Assembly: GCF_014926585.1 (NCBI RefSeq)
Contig: NZ_CP045422.1
Coordinates: forward strand, 1,776,501 to 1,840,500
DNA from: Devosia beringensis
GTDB taxonomy: Bacteria; Pseudomonadota; Alphaproteobacteria; Rhizobiales; Devosiaceae
Length of the DNA stretch: 64,000 nucleotides
Direction of reading: 5' to 3'
Position numbers and translations under genes: made by a program. The notes below the pieces were generated by a model that worked only from the letters and a program-made list of their open reading frames with translations, was not told where the DNA came from and searched no databases. Positions within the stretch are counted from its first letter, which is position 1. Every line of letters starts with the position of its first letter. Below, piece by piece: positions 27,477 through 35,778 of the stretch.

Positions 27477-27605
27477 TCTGGCCTCATCTGCACTGGCATG
27501 GCGCGCGAAGGCCCTGGTCGGGCGAAACGCGCTGCGCGTTGATGGCACGGCGGGGCGGCGCTGTCGATTGCTGCGGCCGCTGGAGGGCCGTTGCGGCGGT
27601 GGCGC

Positions 27606-27992
27606 TCAGCCGCCAAAGGCGTTGGCCAGGTGATAGGGCCAGCGCCAGCGCGCCAGGAAGATGACGTCGAAGCGCCGGTCCCGGCCGGCCAGACGGGGGT
27701 TTCGGGATAGCCAGTAATCCGCCGCCCGGACGATGCGGCCCCGGTTGATAGATTCAAAGGTTGCCAGCAGGCTCTCCGCCCGGGCGCGCGCCTTGACCTC
27801 GACAAAGACGATCGTGCCCCAGCGCTCGGCGATCAGATCGATTTCGCCCAGGGGCGTCCTGTAGCGCCGGGCCAGGATGCGGTAGAATTTGAGCCGCAGA
27901 TACCAGGCGGCCAAAGCCTCGCCGCGATGGCCACCGCGATAGGCAGCGATGCGCGCCTTACTGCCGGGCTTTAAGGGCGAGCGCGGCATCAT
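27606..27992 (-). CDS. yraN: YraN / UPF0102 family nuclease-like protein
   Basis: A 128-residue protein with a restriction-endonuclease-like fold core: RGEALAAWYL, RYRTPLGEIDLIAERWGTIVFVEVKAR (the Asp/Glu-X-Lys nuclease motif) and a C-terminal RRFDVIFL strand. The biochemical role is unsettled. The start at 27992 has AAGGA about six bases upstream and lies within the 3' end of rsmI (overlap of about 35 bases); 27989 is an adjacent alternative. Co-transcribed with rsmI. Confidence 0.88.
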   Translation of the reverse strand: MMPRSPLKPGSKARIAAYRGGHRGEALAAWYLRLKFYRILARRYRTPLGEIDLIAERWGTIVFVEVKARARAESLLATFESINRGRIVRAADYWLSRNPRLAGRDRRFDVIFLARWRWPYHLANAFGG

Positions 27993-28845
27993 AGACATCC
28001 TTGCGCTTGAGCTTGTACTGGGCGGCGATAACGTCAACGGCGGCGCGCAGCGGCTGGTCAGCCATAGCGGCCAATAGCGCCGCCTGCCAGTCGGCCGCCT
28101 CGGGGGCAGCAGGCGCGGCGGCACCGGCCACCACAACTACTGCCTCGCCCTTGGTTTCGGTGCCGGCAAACTCGGCGGCGAGCGCTGCTAGCGTGCCGCG
28201 ATGGACGCGTTCAAAGCGCTTGGTCAGTTCCAAAGCCACCGCCGCCTGACGATCACCAAAGACCTCGGCCATGGCGGCCAGGCTATCGTCGAGCCGGCGC
28301 GGGCTTTCGTAGAACACCATGGTTTCACGTGAATCGCTGAGCGCTTTGAGCGCATTGAGGCGGGCGCCGGCCTTGGGCGGCAGGAAGCCGTGAAAGGCAA
28401 AGGCGTCGGTGGGCAGGCCGGCCACGACCAAAGCCGAGAGCAGAGCGGAGGCGCCGGGAATGGCAAAGACGGGCAGGGCGGCCTCGGCCATGGCGCGGAT
28501 CAGCGGGAAGCCGGGATCAGAGAGCAGCGGCGTGCCGGCATCGGAGATCAGCGCGAAACAGCCGCCGGCGGCGATGCGGGCGACGATGTCGTCGGCCTTG
28601 GCGCGCTCATTGTGCTCGTGCATCGCGATGCGGCGGGTGCGGATGCCATAGTGATCGAGCAGGCGGGCGGACATGCGGGTGTCCTCGCAGAGCACGGCGT
28701 CGACGGCGGCCAGGGTTTCCAGCGCCCTTATGGTGATGTCGCGCAGATTGCCGATCGGGGTCGCCACGACATAGAGGCCGGGAGCGAGCGGGGGCGCGAC
28801 AAAGGTGGTACCGGCGATGAAATAGCCGGGGGTGGGATCAGCCAT
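27958..28845 (-). CDS. rsmI: 16S rRNA (cytidine1402-2'-O)-methyltransferase RsmI
   Basis: Methylates the ribose of C1402 in the decoding centre of the small ribosomal subunit. The 295-residue tetrapyrrole-methylase fold shows LYVVATPIGNLRDIT, ALISDAGTPLLSDPG, VFAIPGASALLSAL and MVFYESPRR. A DSRET segment before MVFYESP is encoded by one copy of the dispersed 14-mer, read in the same frame as the copy in hisA. It is divergent from the LpoA-like gene across a 109-base region holding a 36-base dyad. Confidence 0.94.
   Translation of the reverse strand: MADPTPGYFIAGTTFVAPPLAPGLYVVATPIGNLRDITIRALETLAAVDAVLCEDTRMSARLLDHYGIRTRRIAMHEHNERAKADDIVARIAAGGCFALISDAGTPLLSDPGFPLIRAMAEAALPVFAIPGASALLSALVVAGLPTDAFAFHGFLPPKAGARLNALKALSDSRETMVFYESPRRLDDSLAAMAEVFGDRQAAVALELTKRFERVHRGTLAALAAEFAGTETKGEAVVVVAGAAAPAAPEAADWQAALLAAMADQPLRAAVDVIAAQYKLKRKDVYDAALALKARQ
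28322..28335 (+). repeat. Dispersed 14-mer, copy 3 (inside rsmI)
   Basis: Exact GTTTCACGTGAATC on the plus strand. On the coding strand of rsmI it reads GAT TCA CGT GAA AC, encoding Asp-Ser-Arg-Glu. Confidence 0.65.
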
Positions 28846-28892
28846 GCGCGACGGTTTCCTGGCAACTAGAGGGCATTGAGACTTGGTTAAGC

Positions 28893-28928
28893 AATTGCGA
28901 CCAGAATGTTAACATACTGTTCGCAATT
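28893..28928. promoter_or_regulatory. 36-base imperfect dyad between rsmI and lpoA-like gene
   Basis: AATTGCGA pairs with TCGCAATT at the ends, CAG with CTG inside, and the centre is the palindrome TGTTAACA; only six of 36 positions break the symmetry. It ends 26 bases before the lpoA-like ATG. It is a candidate operator for a dimeric regulator or a cruciform/hairpin element. Confidence 0.5.
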
Positions 28929-28954
28929 TACGGCCAAGGGCGACGTTAGATCGA

Positions 28955-30172
28955 ATGGCAGGTGATGGCATAGCACGGGTACTGGGCGCCGTCGGCCTCT
29001 TGGTGCTGGCGGGCTGTTCGCCGATCCATATTGCCTCGCGCACCATCGATTTCGGCTTGGGCCCGAGCCAGCAGCAGGCCGCGGCCAATCCCGCCCTGAC
29101 GCCGCTGACACCGACCGGCCCCAGCCAGCAATTCGGCCGCGGCCCGGTACAGGTGAGCCTCTTGCTACCGCTGAGCGGGGATCCAGGCCTTGCCGCCGTC
29201 GGGCAATCGATGGCCAATGCCAGCCAGCTGGCCATGGCCTTCATCGAGGCCAATCCGAACATTGCGGAAAATACCACCATCACGCTGCGCGATACCGGCG
29301 GCTCGGTCGCCGGCGCGACAGCCGCCACCAGCGCCGCCATCGCGGCTGGCGCCAAGCTCATCCTGGGGCCGCTGCAGGGCGATGCGGTGATGGCCGCCGG
29401 GGCCGTAGCCCGCTCGGCCGGGGTGCCGCTGATCGGCTTTTCCAACAATCCGGCGGCGGCCGTGCCCGGCGTCTACCTGCTCAGCGTCCTGCCGGACATG
29501 GAAATGAAGCGGGCCCTCGACGCGGTCAAGGCTGGCGGCCGGCGCGGCGTCGCCGGGGCCTTTCCGGGCTCGGCCTTCGGCCAAGCGCAGCAGGCCGCCT
29601 TCCGGCAGCAGGCCATGCTGGCCGGCTTCGCGCCGAGTGCGGTTTATACTTTCAGCAGCCCCGCCGAGGCGGCCCAGATCGTGGCCCAGGCCAAGCCGCT
29701 GATCGACAAGGGGATGATCGATACGCTGTTCCTGCCCGACCGGGCGAGCGCCCCTGGCTTTGCCGCCGCCCTGACCCAGGCGGGGGTGAGTCCGACGGAC
29801 GTGCAGATCGTCGGCTCGGCCGACTGGCAGGGCGATACCACGATTCTAGCGACCCCAGGCCTGGCGGGGGCAATCTATCCGGCGGTCGACCCGGCCGGCC
29901 TGACTGCGATCCGGGCCGATTACCAGGCGCGCTTCGGCGCCGCGCCGCATGCTTTGGCGACCCTGGCCTATACCGCCACGATCCTGGCCAATGTGAATAC
30001 GCTGTCGCTGGCCAATCCGCCCTATGGCGCGGCGCTGCTAACCAGCCCCACCGGCTTTAATGGCCGCGACGGTGTGTTCCGCTTCCGCGCCGACGGACGC
30101 AGCGATTATGCGCTGGCCATCATGCGCGTGGCGCCGGGCGGGGCGGTCCAGGTCGAGGGCGCAAAACTCTAG
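28955..30172 (+). CDS. LpoA-like lipoprotein, penicillin-binding protein activator (periplasmic-binding fold)
   Basis: A 405-residue lipoprotein with lipobox LAGC in the first 25 residues, a low-complexity linker, and a periplasmic-binding-protein fold (VQVSLLLPLSGDPGLAAVGQ, then ILGPLQGDAVMAAGAVARS and VPLIGFSNNPAAA). This matches the LpoA C-terminal domain family (COG3107), which in enterobacteria activates the peptidoglycan synthase PBP1a. It is commonly divergent from rsmI in alphaproteobacteria, as here. The Shine-Dalgarno is weak (AAGGG about 14 bases upstream). An amino-acid-binding role is the alternative. Confidence 0.87.
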   Translation: MAGDGIARVLGAVGLLVLAGCSPIHIASRTIDFGLGPSQQQAAANPALTPLTPTGPSQQFGRGPVQVSLLLPLSGDPGLAAVGQSMANASQLAMAFIEANPNIAENTTITLRDTGGSVAGATAATSAAIAAGAKLILGPLQGDAVMAAGAVARSAGVPLIGFSNNPAAAVPGVYLLSVLPDMEMKRALDAVKAGGRRGVAGAFPGSAFGQAQQAAFRQQAMLAGFAPSAVYTFSSPAEAAQIVAQAKPLIDKGMIDTLFLPDRASAPGFAAALTQAGVSPTDVQIVGSADWQGDTTILATPGLAGAIYPAVDPAGLTAIRADYQARFGAAPHALATLAYTATILANVNTLSLANPPYGAALLTSPTGFNGRDGVFRFRADGRSDYALAIMRVAPGGAVQVEGAKL

Positions 30173-30229
30173 CAGGGTATTTTCCCGTGTCCGTCGTCGT
30201 GTAATCTGGTCCCGAACCGGAGATGTCCG

Positions 30230-31036
30230 ATGACAGTATGGATCTGCAAGACCTGTGGTGCCCACCATCCCCCTGGCGATGCGCCTCCGCTTGGCTGCGC
30301 CATCTGCCTGGACGAGCGGCAATATGTCGGTGCGAACGGGCAGGAATGGCTTGATCGCGACAGCCTCCGTACCAGCCATGCCAATGACTGGCGCGAGATC
30401 GAACCGGGACTGAGCGGCATCGGCCTGGTACCGACAATCGCCATTGGCCAGCGGGCGCTGCTCGTGCAGACGCCGGCTGGCAATGTGCTGTGGGACTGCG
30501 TGCCGATGCTGGACGACACCACCGCGGCGCGCCTGCTGGCGCTGGGCGGGGTCAAGGCGATGTGCTTTTCGCACCCGCATTTTTATACCGGCATGGTGGA
30601 ATGGAGCGAGGCGCTGGGCGGCGTGCCGATCCGGCTGCCCGAGGCGGACCTGGCCCATGTGATGCGGCCCAGCCCGCTGATCGAGCCCTGGAGCGGCGAC
30701 CGGCTGGACATCCTGCCCGGCGTCACCGTGCATCGGCTGGGCGGGCATTTTGCGGGCAGCAGCGTGCTCGAATGGGCGGCGGGCGCCGAGGGCAAGGGGG
30801 CGCTACTGGTCGGCGACACCATTCAGGTCGTCCCGGCCGCAGGCTGGGTGAGCTTCATGCGCTCCTATCCCAACCTGATCCCGCTGCCGGCCCACGAGGT
30901 CGGACGAATCGCCGGTCGCGTCGCCGGCCTCACCTTTGACCGGATCTATGGCGGCTGGTGGGACAAGGTCATTGCCAGTGATGCCAAGGCCGCGGTGGCC
31001 CGCTCGGCGGCGCGCTATATCAGGGCGCTGGATTAG
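30230..31036 (+). CDS. Metallo-beta-lactamase-fold protein with N-terminal zinc ribbon
   Basis: A 268-residue protein. Residues 5-26 carry two pairs, CKTCGAHHPPGD and GCAICLDE, forming a rubredoxin-like zinc ribbon. The MBL-fold domain follows, but the usual HxHxDH motif reads SHPHFYTGMVEW, keeping two His and losing the Asp-His that bind the second metal. Later ligands are present (LGGHFAGS, LVGDTIQV). The form seems characteristic of a subfamily rather than a mutation. The substrate is unknown. The stop overlaps that of convergent hemW. Confidence 0.8.
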   Translation: MTVWICKTCGAHHPPGDAPPLGCAICLDERQYVGANGQEWLDRDSLRTSHANDWREIEPGLSGIGLVPTIAIGQRALLVQTPAGNVLWDCVPMLDDTTAARLLALGGVKAMCFSHPHFYTGMVEWSEALGGVPIRLPEADLAHVMRPSPLIEPWSGDRLDILPGVTVHRLGGHFAGSSVLEWAAGAEGKGALLVGDTIQVVPAAGWVSFMRSYPNLIPLPAHEVGRIAGRVAGLTFDRIYGGWWDKVIASDAKAAVARSAARYIRALD

Positions 31037-32214
31037 GCGGCCAGATCGGCCACCACGGCATCCAGCACCGGCCAGCCGCGGTCGGTGACGCGCAGATTGC
31101 CATTGGGCAGGGTTTCGACAAAGCCATAGCCCTTGAGCGCGGCGATCTGGGCCGGGTTGATCTGGCGGCCCGACAGCGCGGTAAAGCGGGCCGGGGAAAT
31201 GCCCTCCTTGAGGCGCAGGCCCATGACGAGGAATTCGTCGCCCTGCTCCTCCCAGGTCAGCACGTCGTCGACCACCATGCCATGGCCCTTGGCAAGCACA
31301 TGCTTCTGCCACTCGAAGGGCAGCTTCTCATCGGCGGTGGCGTGGCGCTGATTGTTGATCATCAGCCGGCCATGGGCGCCCGGGCCGATGCCGGCATATT
31401 CGCCGTAGCGCCAGTAGAGCATGTTGTGCTCGCTCTCCTGGCCGGGGCGGGCGTGGTTGGAAATCTCATAGGCCGGTAGGCCCGCTGCCGCGGTCAATTC
31501 CTGCGTCATTTCATAGAAATCGGCGGCCAGGTCCTCGCCGGGGATGGTGAGCTTGCCGGCGGTCTGCAGGTCAAAATAGCGCGTGCCCTGCTCGATGGTG
31601 AGCTGGTAGAGGCTGATATGGCCCTGCGCCATCCACAGCGCTTCCTTGAGCTCGTCTTCCCAATCTTCCAGCGTCTGGCGCGGCCTTGCATAGATCAGGT
31701 CAAAGCTGGAGCGCTCGAAGACGGACTGGGCGACGCGCACGGCAGCCACGGCCTCCTCGACGGAATGGCGCCGGCCCAGTTCGGCCAGGGGGCCCGGGCG
31801 CAGCGACTGTACGCCAAGGGACACGCGGTTGACGCCGGCGGCGCGGAAACCGCGGAAGCGGTCGACCTCGACGCTGGTCGGATTGGCCTCAAGGGTGATC
31901 TCGGCCTGCGGCTCGACGGTCCAGTGCTTGGCAATGGCGTCGATGATGCGGGCCGTGCTCGACGGCGACATCAGCGAGGGCGTGCCACCGCCGAAAAAGA
32001 TCGACTGCACGACGCGGCCGGGTGCCAGCTGGGCGGCATAGGCAATTTCGCGCTCATAGGCGGCGACATAGCCTTCCTCGTCGAAGGCGCCGCGATGGAC
32101 GTGGCTATTGAAGTCGCAATAGGGGCATTTGGCCGCGCAGAAGGGCCAGTGCACATAGACCCCGAACAGATCGTTGGGGTTATTTTTCAATCTGGGCCTC
32201 GTAGAACTGCGCAA
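31033..32214 (-). CDS. hemW: HemW, radical SAM heme chaperone (coproporphyrinogen III oxidase-like)
   Basis: A 393-residue radical SAM protein with [17 protein letters not shown], giving the CxxxCxxC cluster site, then FGGGTPSLM, the GVQSL motif, and the C-terminal HemW domain. HemW proteins handle heme insertion rather than oxidising coproporphyrinogen. The ATG at 32214 lies inside the end of rdgB. A TTG at 32190 has GAGG seven bases upstream and is a serious alternative giving 385 residues. Downstream of rph, a 57-codon gene and rdgB, all overlapping. Confidence 0.92.
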   Translation of the reverse strand: MRSSTRPRLKNNPNDLFGVYVHWPFCAAKCPYCDFNSHVHRGAFDEEGYVAAYEREIAYAAQLAPGRVVQSIFFGGGTPSLMSPSSTARIIDAIAKHWTVEPQAEITLEANPTSVEVDRFRGFRAAGVNRVSLGVQSLRPGPLAELGRRHSVEEAVAAVRVAQSVFERSSFDLIYARPRQTLEDWEDELKEALWMAQGHISLYQLTIEQGTRYFDLQTAGKLTIPGEDLAADFYEMTQELTAAAGLPAYEISNHARPGQESEHNMLYWRYGEYAGIGPGAHGRLMINNQRHATADEKLPFEWQKHVLAKGHGMVVDDVLTWEEQGDEFLVMGLRLKEGISPARFTALSGRQINPAQIAALKGYGFVETLPNGNLRVTDRGWPVLDAVVADLAA

Positions 32215-32821
32215 AGGCGCGGGCGCGGTGGCTGAGGCCGGACTGGCCGGGGGCCCAGGAATGCTTCATCTCCGCCGGCATCTGGCCAAAGGTGATGTCA
32301 AAACCCTTGGGCATGAAGACCGGGTCATAGCCATGGCCGACCGTGCCACGGGGCGGCCAGACCAGGGTGCCCTCGATTTTGCCGACATAGAGCACGTCGC
32401 GGCCATCGGGATGGGCCAGGCACATGGTGGCATTGAACGAGGCGCTGCGCAGGCCCGGCGAGGTGGCATTGGCGGCCTGCAGCGCATCTTCGACCCGCTT
32501 CATGGCGTGGTTGAAATCGCGCGGCACGCCGGCCCAGTCGGCGGTATAGACGCCCGGATCGCCATTGAGCGCATCGACGCAGAGCCCCGAATCATCGCTG
32601 AGCGCCAAGAGGCCGGTGGCCTGGGCGGCAGCATGGGCTTTGAGCCGGGCATTTTCTGCAAAGGTCGTGCCGGTCTCTTCCGGCTCGGGCAGGCCGAGTT
32701 CGCCGGCCGAAACGATGTCGAGACCAAAGGGCTCAAACAGCTCGCGGAATTCGGTGAGCTTGCCCGCATTGTGGGTGGCCAGCACCAGCCGATCGCCCGA
32801 ACGCAGGCGCGGCAGGCTCAT
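32180..32821 (-). CDS. rdgB: RdgB/HAM1 non-canonical purine NTP pyrophosphatase
   Basis: Hydrolyses dITP, XTP and related nucleotides to keep them out of DNA and RNA. The 213-residue protein has [14 protein letters not shown], the substrate region [22 protein letters not shown] with the catalytic Asp pair, and HGYDPVFM. The ATG at 32821 overlaps the stop of the 57-residue gene by four bases. No independent strong ribosome site is present, so coupling probably drives its translation. Confidence 0.95.
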   Translation of the reverse strand: MSLPRLRSGDRLVLATHNAGKLTEFRELFEPFGLDIVSAGELGLPEPEETGTTFAENARLKAHAAAQATGLLALSDDSGLCVDALNGDPGVYTADWAGVPRDFNHAMKRVEDALQAANATSPGLRSASFNATMCLAHPDGRDVLYVGKIEGTLVWPPRGTVGHGYDPVFMPKGFDITFGQMPAEMKHSWAPGQSGLSHRARAFAQFYEAQIEK

Positions 32822-32991
32822 TTGCCGCTGCCCATCTTGGAAGTGCCCATGCCGGCATTCTTGGGCTTGGCATCGAGCGCGCGGGCTACGTCGCGCCAGA
32901 GGGCGCAGTTTTCCGGCGAGGCCTGGCGCGAGGCGCTGGCCTGGTGGGGGGCGGTTTTGCCGGCGACGAGTTTTTTGAACCAGGTGATCAT
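32818..32991 (-). CDS. 57-residue protein encoded between rph and rdgB
   Basis: The frame starts at ATG 32991, overlapping the rph stop (ATGA), and ends with a TGA overlapping the rdgB ATG (ATGA). It begins [19 protein letters not shown], has a central [19 protein letters not shown] and ends in a Gly/Lys tail. The two four-base overlaps, full use of the gap and normal codon use argue that it is a real gene. I do not recognise the family. The single Cys and Trp-containing middle segment are the most conserved-looking parts. Confidence 0.72.
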   Translation of the reverse strand: MITWFKKLVAGKTAPHQASASRQASPENCALWRDVARALDAKPKNAGMGTSKMGSGK

Positions 32992-33704
32992 GCTGCCAGG
33001 GCTGCCTGCTGGAGAAGGGTAAGGTCGGCAATGCCCTGTTCGGCCAGGGTCATCAGAGAATTGAGTTCGTCGCGGCTGAAGGGGGCCTGTTCGGCCGTGC
33101 CCTGGATCTCGACGAACTTGCCGCTGCCGGTCATGACGAAATTGGCGTCGGTATGGGCCTCGACATCCTCGAGATAGTCGAGGTCGAGCACCGGGGCGCC
33201 GCGATAGATGCCGCAGGAGACGGCGGCGACCGAATCACGCAGCGGGTTGGAGCGGGTGAGCTTGCGCTCCTCCATCCACTTGATGGCGTCGACCAGCGCC
33301 ACATAGGCGCCGGTAATGGCGGCGGTGCGGGTGCCGCCATCGGCCTCGAGCACGTCGCAGTCGAGCGTGATCTGGGCTTCGCCCAAAGCCTGCATGTCGA
33401 CCACGGCACGGAGGCTGCGGCCGATCAGGCGCTGGATTTCCTGGGTGCGGCCGGTCTGCTTGCCGGCGGTGGCCTCGCGGCGGTTGCGACTGCCGGTGGC
33501 GCGGGGCAGCATGCCATATTCGGCGGTGACCCAGCCCTGGCCCTTGCCGCGCAGCCAGCCTGGCAGGCTGGTTTCCACCGAAGCGGTGACCAGTACCTTG
33601 GTATTGCCGAACGAGACGAGGCAGGAGCCCTCCGCCTTCATGGCGACGTTGCGTTCGATCACGACGGCGCGCAGCTGGTTGGGTTGACGTCCGGAAGGCC
33701 GCAT
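32988..33704 (-). CDS. rph: Ribonuclease PH
   Basis: A phosphorolytic 3'-5' exoribonuclease that trims tRNA precursors. The 238-residue protein shows [12 protein letters not shown], the [14 protein letters not shown] segment, [20 protein letters not shown], and [15 protein letters not shown]. The ATG at 33704 is preferred; the in-frame TTG at 33722 is not supported. It heads an overlapping unit with the 57-residue gene, rdgB and hemW. A perfect CtrA box lies 25 bases upstream. Divergent from hrcA, the usual alphaproteobacterial order. Confidence 0.95.
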   Translation of the reverse strand: MRPSGRQPNQLRAVVIERNVAMKAEGSCLVSFGNTKVLVTASVETSLPGWLRGKGQGWVTAEYGMLPRATGSRNRREATAGKQTGRTQEIQRLIGRSLRAVVDMQALGEAQITLDCDVLEADGGTRTAAITGAYVALVDAIKWMEERKLTRSNPLRDSVAAVSCGIYRGAPVLDLDYLEDVEAHTDANFVMTGSGKFVEIQGTAEQAPFSRDELNSLMTLAEQGIADLTLLQQAALAA

Positions 33705-33728
33705 CAGTTTTCCACTTGGCAATTGCTG

Positions 33729-33743
33729 TTAACCGCCTCTTAA
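33729..33743. promoter_or_regulatory. Perfect CtrA box between rph and hrcA
   Basis: Reads TTAA-CCGCCTC-TTAA, an exact TTAA-N7-TTAA match. It is 25 bases from the rph start and 33 bases from the -35 element of hrcA, so it could act on either. Confidence 0.5.
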
Positions 33744-33775
33744 CCCTCCTTGAGCCGGCTCACAAGCCGCGGGCG

Positions 33776-33804
33776 CTTGGCGGATGGCAGCAATGCGCCT
33801 AAAT
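33776..33804 (+). promoter_or_regulatory. RpoH-like promoter of hrcA
   Basis: CTTGGC and CTAAAT are separated by 17 bases, resembling the alphaproteobacterial heat-shock sigma consensus. The -10 ends 39 bases before the hrcA ATG. Confidence 0.5.
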
Positions 33805-33843
33805 GAGTGACCACAGTTAAAGCGGACGATTTTAGCAAAAACC

Positions 33844-34914
33844 ATGAGCCAGCTGCCGCAAGACTTTCTGAGCGTGCTCAATGCCCGCAGCCAGGACATT
33901 TTTCGCCGCATCGTCGAGCGCTATCTCGATACCGGCGCGCCGGTGGGCTCGCGCGACCTTTCCAGAATGCTGCAGGGCGGGCTGTCGCCGGCCTCGGTGC
34001 GCAATGTCATGGCCGATCTCGAAGATCTCGGGCTGATCGCGGCGCCGCATACTTCGGCGGGCCGGGCGCCGACCCAGGAGGGGTTGCGGTTTTTCGTCGA
34101 TGCCATGCTCGAAGTGGGCGCGGTCAATGAAAGCGAGCGCAGCCAGATCGCCCAGTCGATCCAGGGTCAGAAGGGCCAGGTCGAAGACGTGCTCACCGAA
34201 GCCAGCCAGCTGCTCAGCGGCCTCAGCCATGGCGCCGGGGTGGTGATCGCCACCAAGGCCGACATGGTGTTGCGGCATCTCGAATTCGTGCGACTCGATT
34301 CGACCCGGGCCATGGCGATCCTGGTCGGTCAGGACGGGCAGGTGGAAAACCGCATCATGGAGACCCCGCCCGGGCTCACCGCCAGCGCGCTGACCCAGGC
34401 CGGCAATTTCATTGCCCATCACGTGGTGGGGCGGACCCTGGCCGAAGCACGCAAGGTGCTGGCGGCGCAGCGGGCCGAACAGCGGGCCGAGCTCGACGAG
34501 CTGACGCAGAAGCTGGTCGATGCCGGCATTGCCACGCTGAGCCAGAGCTCGCCCTCCAGCGCGCCGACGGTGATCGTGCGCGGCCGGGCGAACCTCCTCA
34601 ACGACACCATGGCATCAGACGAATTGCTACGCATGCGGCAATTGTTCGACGAGCTCGAAAGCAAGGACGGGCTGCTTGAGCTGCTCGGCGATGCCGACAA
34701 GGCGCAGGGCGTGCGCATCTTCATCGGTTCGGAGAACAAGCTGTTTTCCCTGTCGGGCTCCTCGGTGATCCTGAGCCCCTACAAGGATGCCAATGACAAG
34801 GTGGTGGGCGTGCTGGGGGTGATCGGGCCGACACGGCTCAACTATGCGCGCATCGTGCCGGTGGTGGATTACACCGCCCATGTCATCACCGCGATGATGG
34901 CCCGCAAGCACTGA
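33844..34914 (+). CDS. hrcA: Heat-inducible transcription repressor HrcA
   Basis: A 356-residue repressor that binds CIRCE elements, typically controlling groESL in alphaproteobacteria. The N-terminal winged helix includes RYLDTGAPVGSRDLSR and GLSPASVRNVMADLE. Next come GLIAAPHTSAGRAPTQEGL and the C-terminal GVLGVIGPTRLNYARIVPVV. It is followed by grpE 126 bases downstream. No CIRCE repeat (TTAGCACTC-N9-GAGTGCTAA) is present near hrcA, grpE, dnaK or dnaJ in this window. Confidence 0.96.
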   Translation: MSQLPQDFLSVLNARSQDIFRRIVERYLDTGAPVGSRDLSRMLQGGLSPASVRNVMADLEDLGLIAAPHTSAGRAPTQEGLRFFVDAMLEVGAVNESERSQIAQSIQGQKGQVEDVLTEASQLLSGLSHGAGVVIATKADMVLRHLEFVRLDSTRAMAILVGQDGQVENRIMETPPGLTASALTQAGNFIAHHVVGRTLAEARKVLAAQRAEQRAELDELTQKLVDAGIATLSQSSPSSAPTVIVRGRANLLNDTMASDELLRMRQLFDELESKDGLLELLGDADKAQGVRIFIGSENKLFSLSGSSVILSPYKDANDKVVGVLGVIGPTRLNYARIVPVVDYTAHVITAMMARKH

Positions 34915-34974
34915 TCGGGGGCCCCGGCAGGGGCGAGGGTCACCGGCGCGGGGCAGGCATCGGCGCAGGCAGGG

Positions 34975-35002
34975 TTGAAATCACCCCGATATTAGCCGAT
35001 AT
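34975..35002 (+). promoter_or_regulatory. Candidate promoter of grpE
   Basis: TTGAAA and CGATAT are spaced by 16 bases, 38 bases upstream of the grpE start. The -35 is close to both housekeeping and RpoH consensus, so sigma assignment is open. Confidence 0.35.
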
Positions 35003-35040
35003 GCGGATCAAATCCTTTGGTATGTGCGGAAACAGCAATG

Positions 35041-35637
35041 ATGAGCGACGAGAACGCCGCCTCAGGCGAAGTGCCTGAAGTCGAAGTCCCGGTTGAAGAG
35101 ACCGATGATAACATCGAGAGCATCGATCCGACCGTGGCCCTGCGGGCGGAAAACAGCGAGCTCAAGGACCGCGTGCTGCGCACCGTTGCCGAGATGGAAA
35201 ACCTGCGCAAGCGTACCGAGCGCGAAGTCAACGATACGCGCAGCTATGCCATTGCCGGCTTTGCCCGCGACATGCTGAGCGCCACCGATGCGCTGAGCCG
35301 GGCGCTGATGATGCTGCCGCCCGAGGCCCGCGATTCTGGCGACGCCACGACCAAGACGCTGATCGAAGGCATCGAGATGGCCGAGCGCGAAATGCAGCGC
35401 CTGCTGGCCAAGCATGGCGTCAAGCCGATCGAGGCCGAAGGGCAGAAATTCGACCCGCACCGGCATCAGGCCATGTTCGAGGTTCCCGATCCCAGCAAGC
35501 CCGAGGGCACGGTGGTGCAGGTGGTGCAGGCCGGCTTTGCCATTGGCGACCGCATCCTGCGCCCCGCCATGGTGGGCGTCGCCAAGGGCGGCCCGAGCCA
35601 CGCCCCGGCCGACGAGGCGATCGACAAGAGTGTCTGA
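35041..35637 (+). CDS. grpE: Nucleotide exchange factor GrpE
   Basis: Releases ADP from DnaK. The 198-residue protein has an acidic N terminus, a long coiled coil ([20 protein letters not shown] onwards), then [16 protein letters not shown], and the C-terminal beta domain with [14 protein letters not shown] and [18 protein letters not shown] 35041 is used; ATG 35038 is adjacent and the frame extends to a TTG at 35017. CGGAAA lies about ten bases upstream. A perfect terminator follows after 100 bases. Confidence 0.95.
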   Translation: MSDENAASGEVPEVEVPVEETDDNIESIDPTVALRAENSELKDRVLRTVAEMENLRKRTEREVNDTRSYAIAGFARDMLSATDALSRALMMLPPEARDSGDATTKTLIEGIEMAEREMQRLLAKHGVKPIEAEGQKFDPHRHQAMFEVPDPSKPEGTVVQVVQAGFAIGDRILRPAMVGVAKGGPSHAPADEAIDKSV

Positions 35638-35728
35638 TTTGGCGCTGCCATTCGGCCGCAGCCCTCATGGCCTTTTCGGCTAAGATCCTTCCGCCGGAAG
35701 GATTTTACGGCGGTGCCGCCGCTTCGAC

Positions 35729-35742
35729 GTTTCACGTGAATC
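35729..35742 (+). repeat. Dispersed 14-mer, copy 4
   Basis: Exact GTTTCACGTGAATC. Its last bases (ATC) merge with the left arm of the grpE terminator hairpin. Confidence 0.65.
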
Positions 35743-35767
35743 CCCGCACCAGCGGGGATTTTCGTTT
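35740..35767 (+). terminator. Rho-independent terminator downstream of grpE
   Basis: ATCCCCGC pairs with GCGGGGAT around a four-base loop (ACCA) and is followed by TTTCGTTTT. It closes the hrcA-grpE unit before convergent pncA. Confidence 0.8.
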
Positions 35768-35778
35768 TGGGGGGCGGC

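Noticed and set aside
34414..34425. CACGTG inside hrcA
   Set aside because: Flanks read CATCACGTGGTG, unlike the motif.
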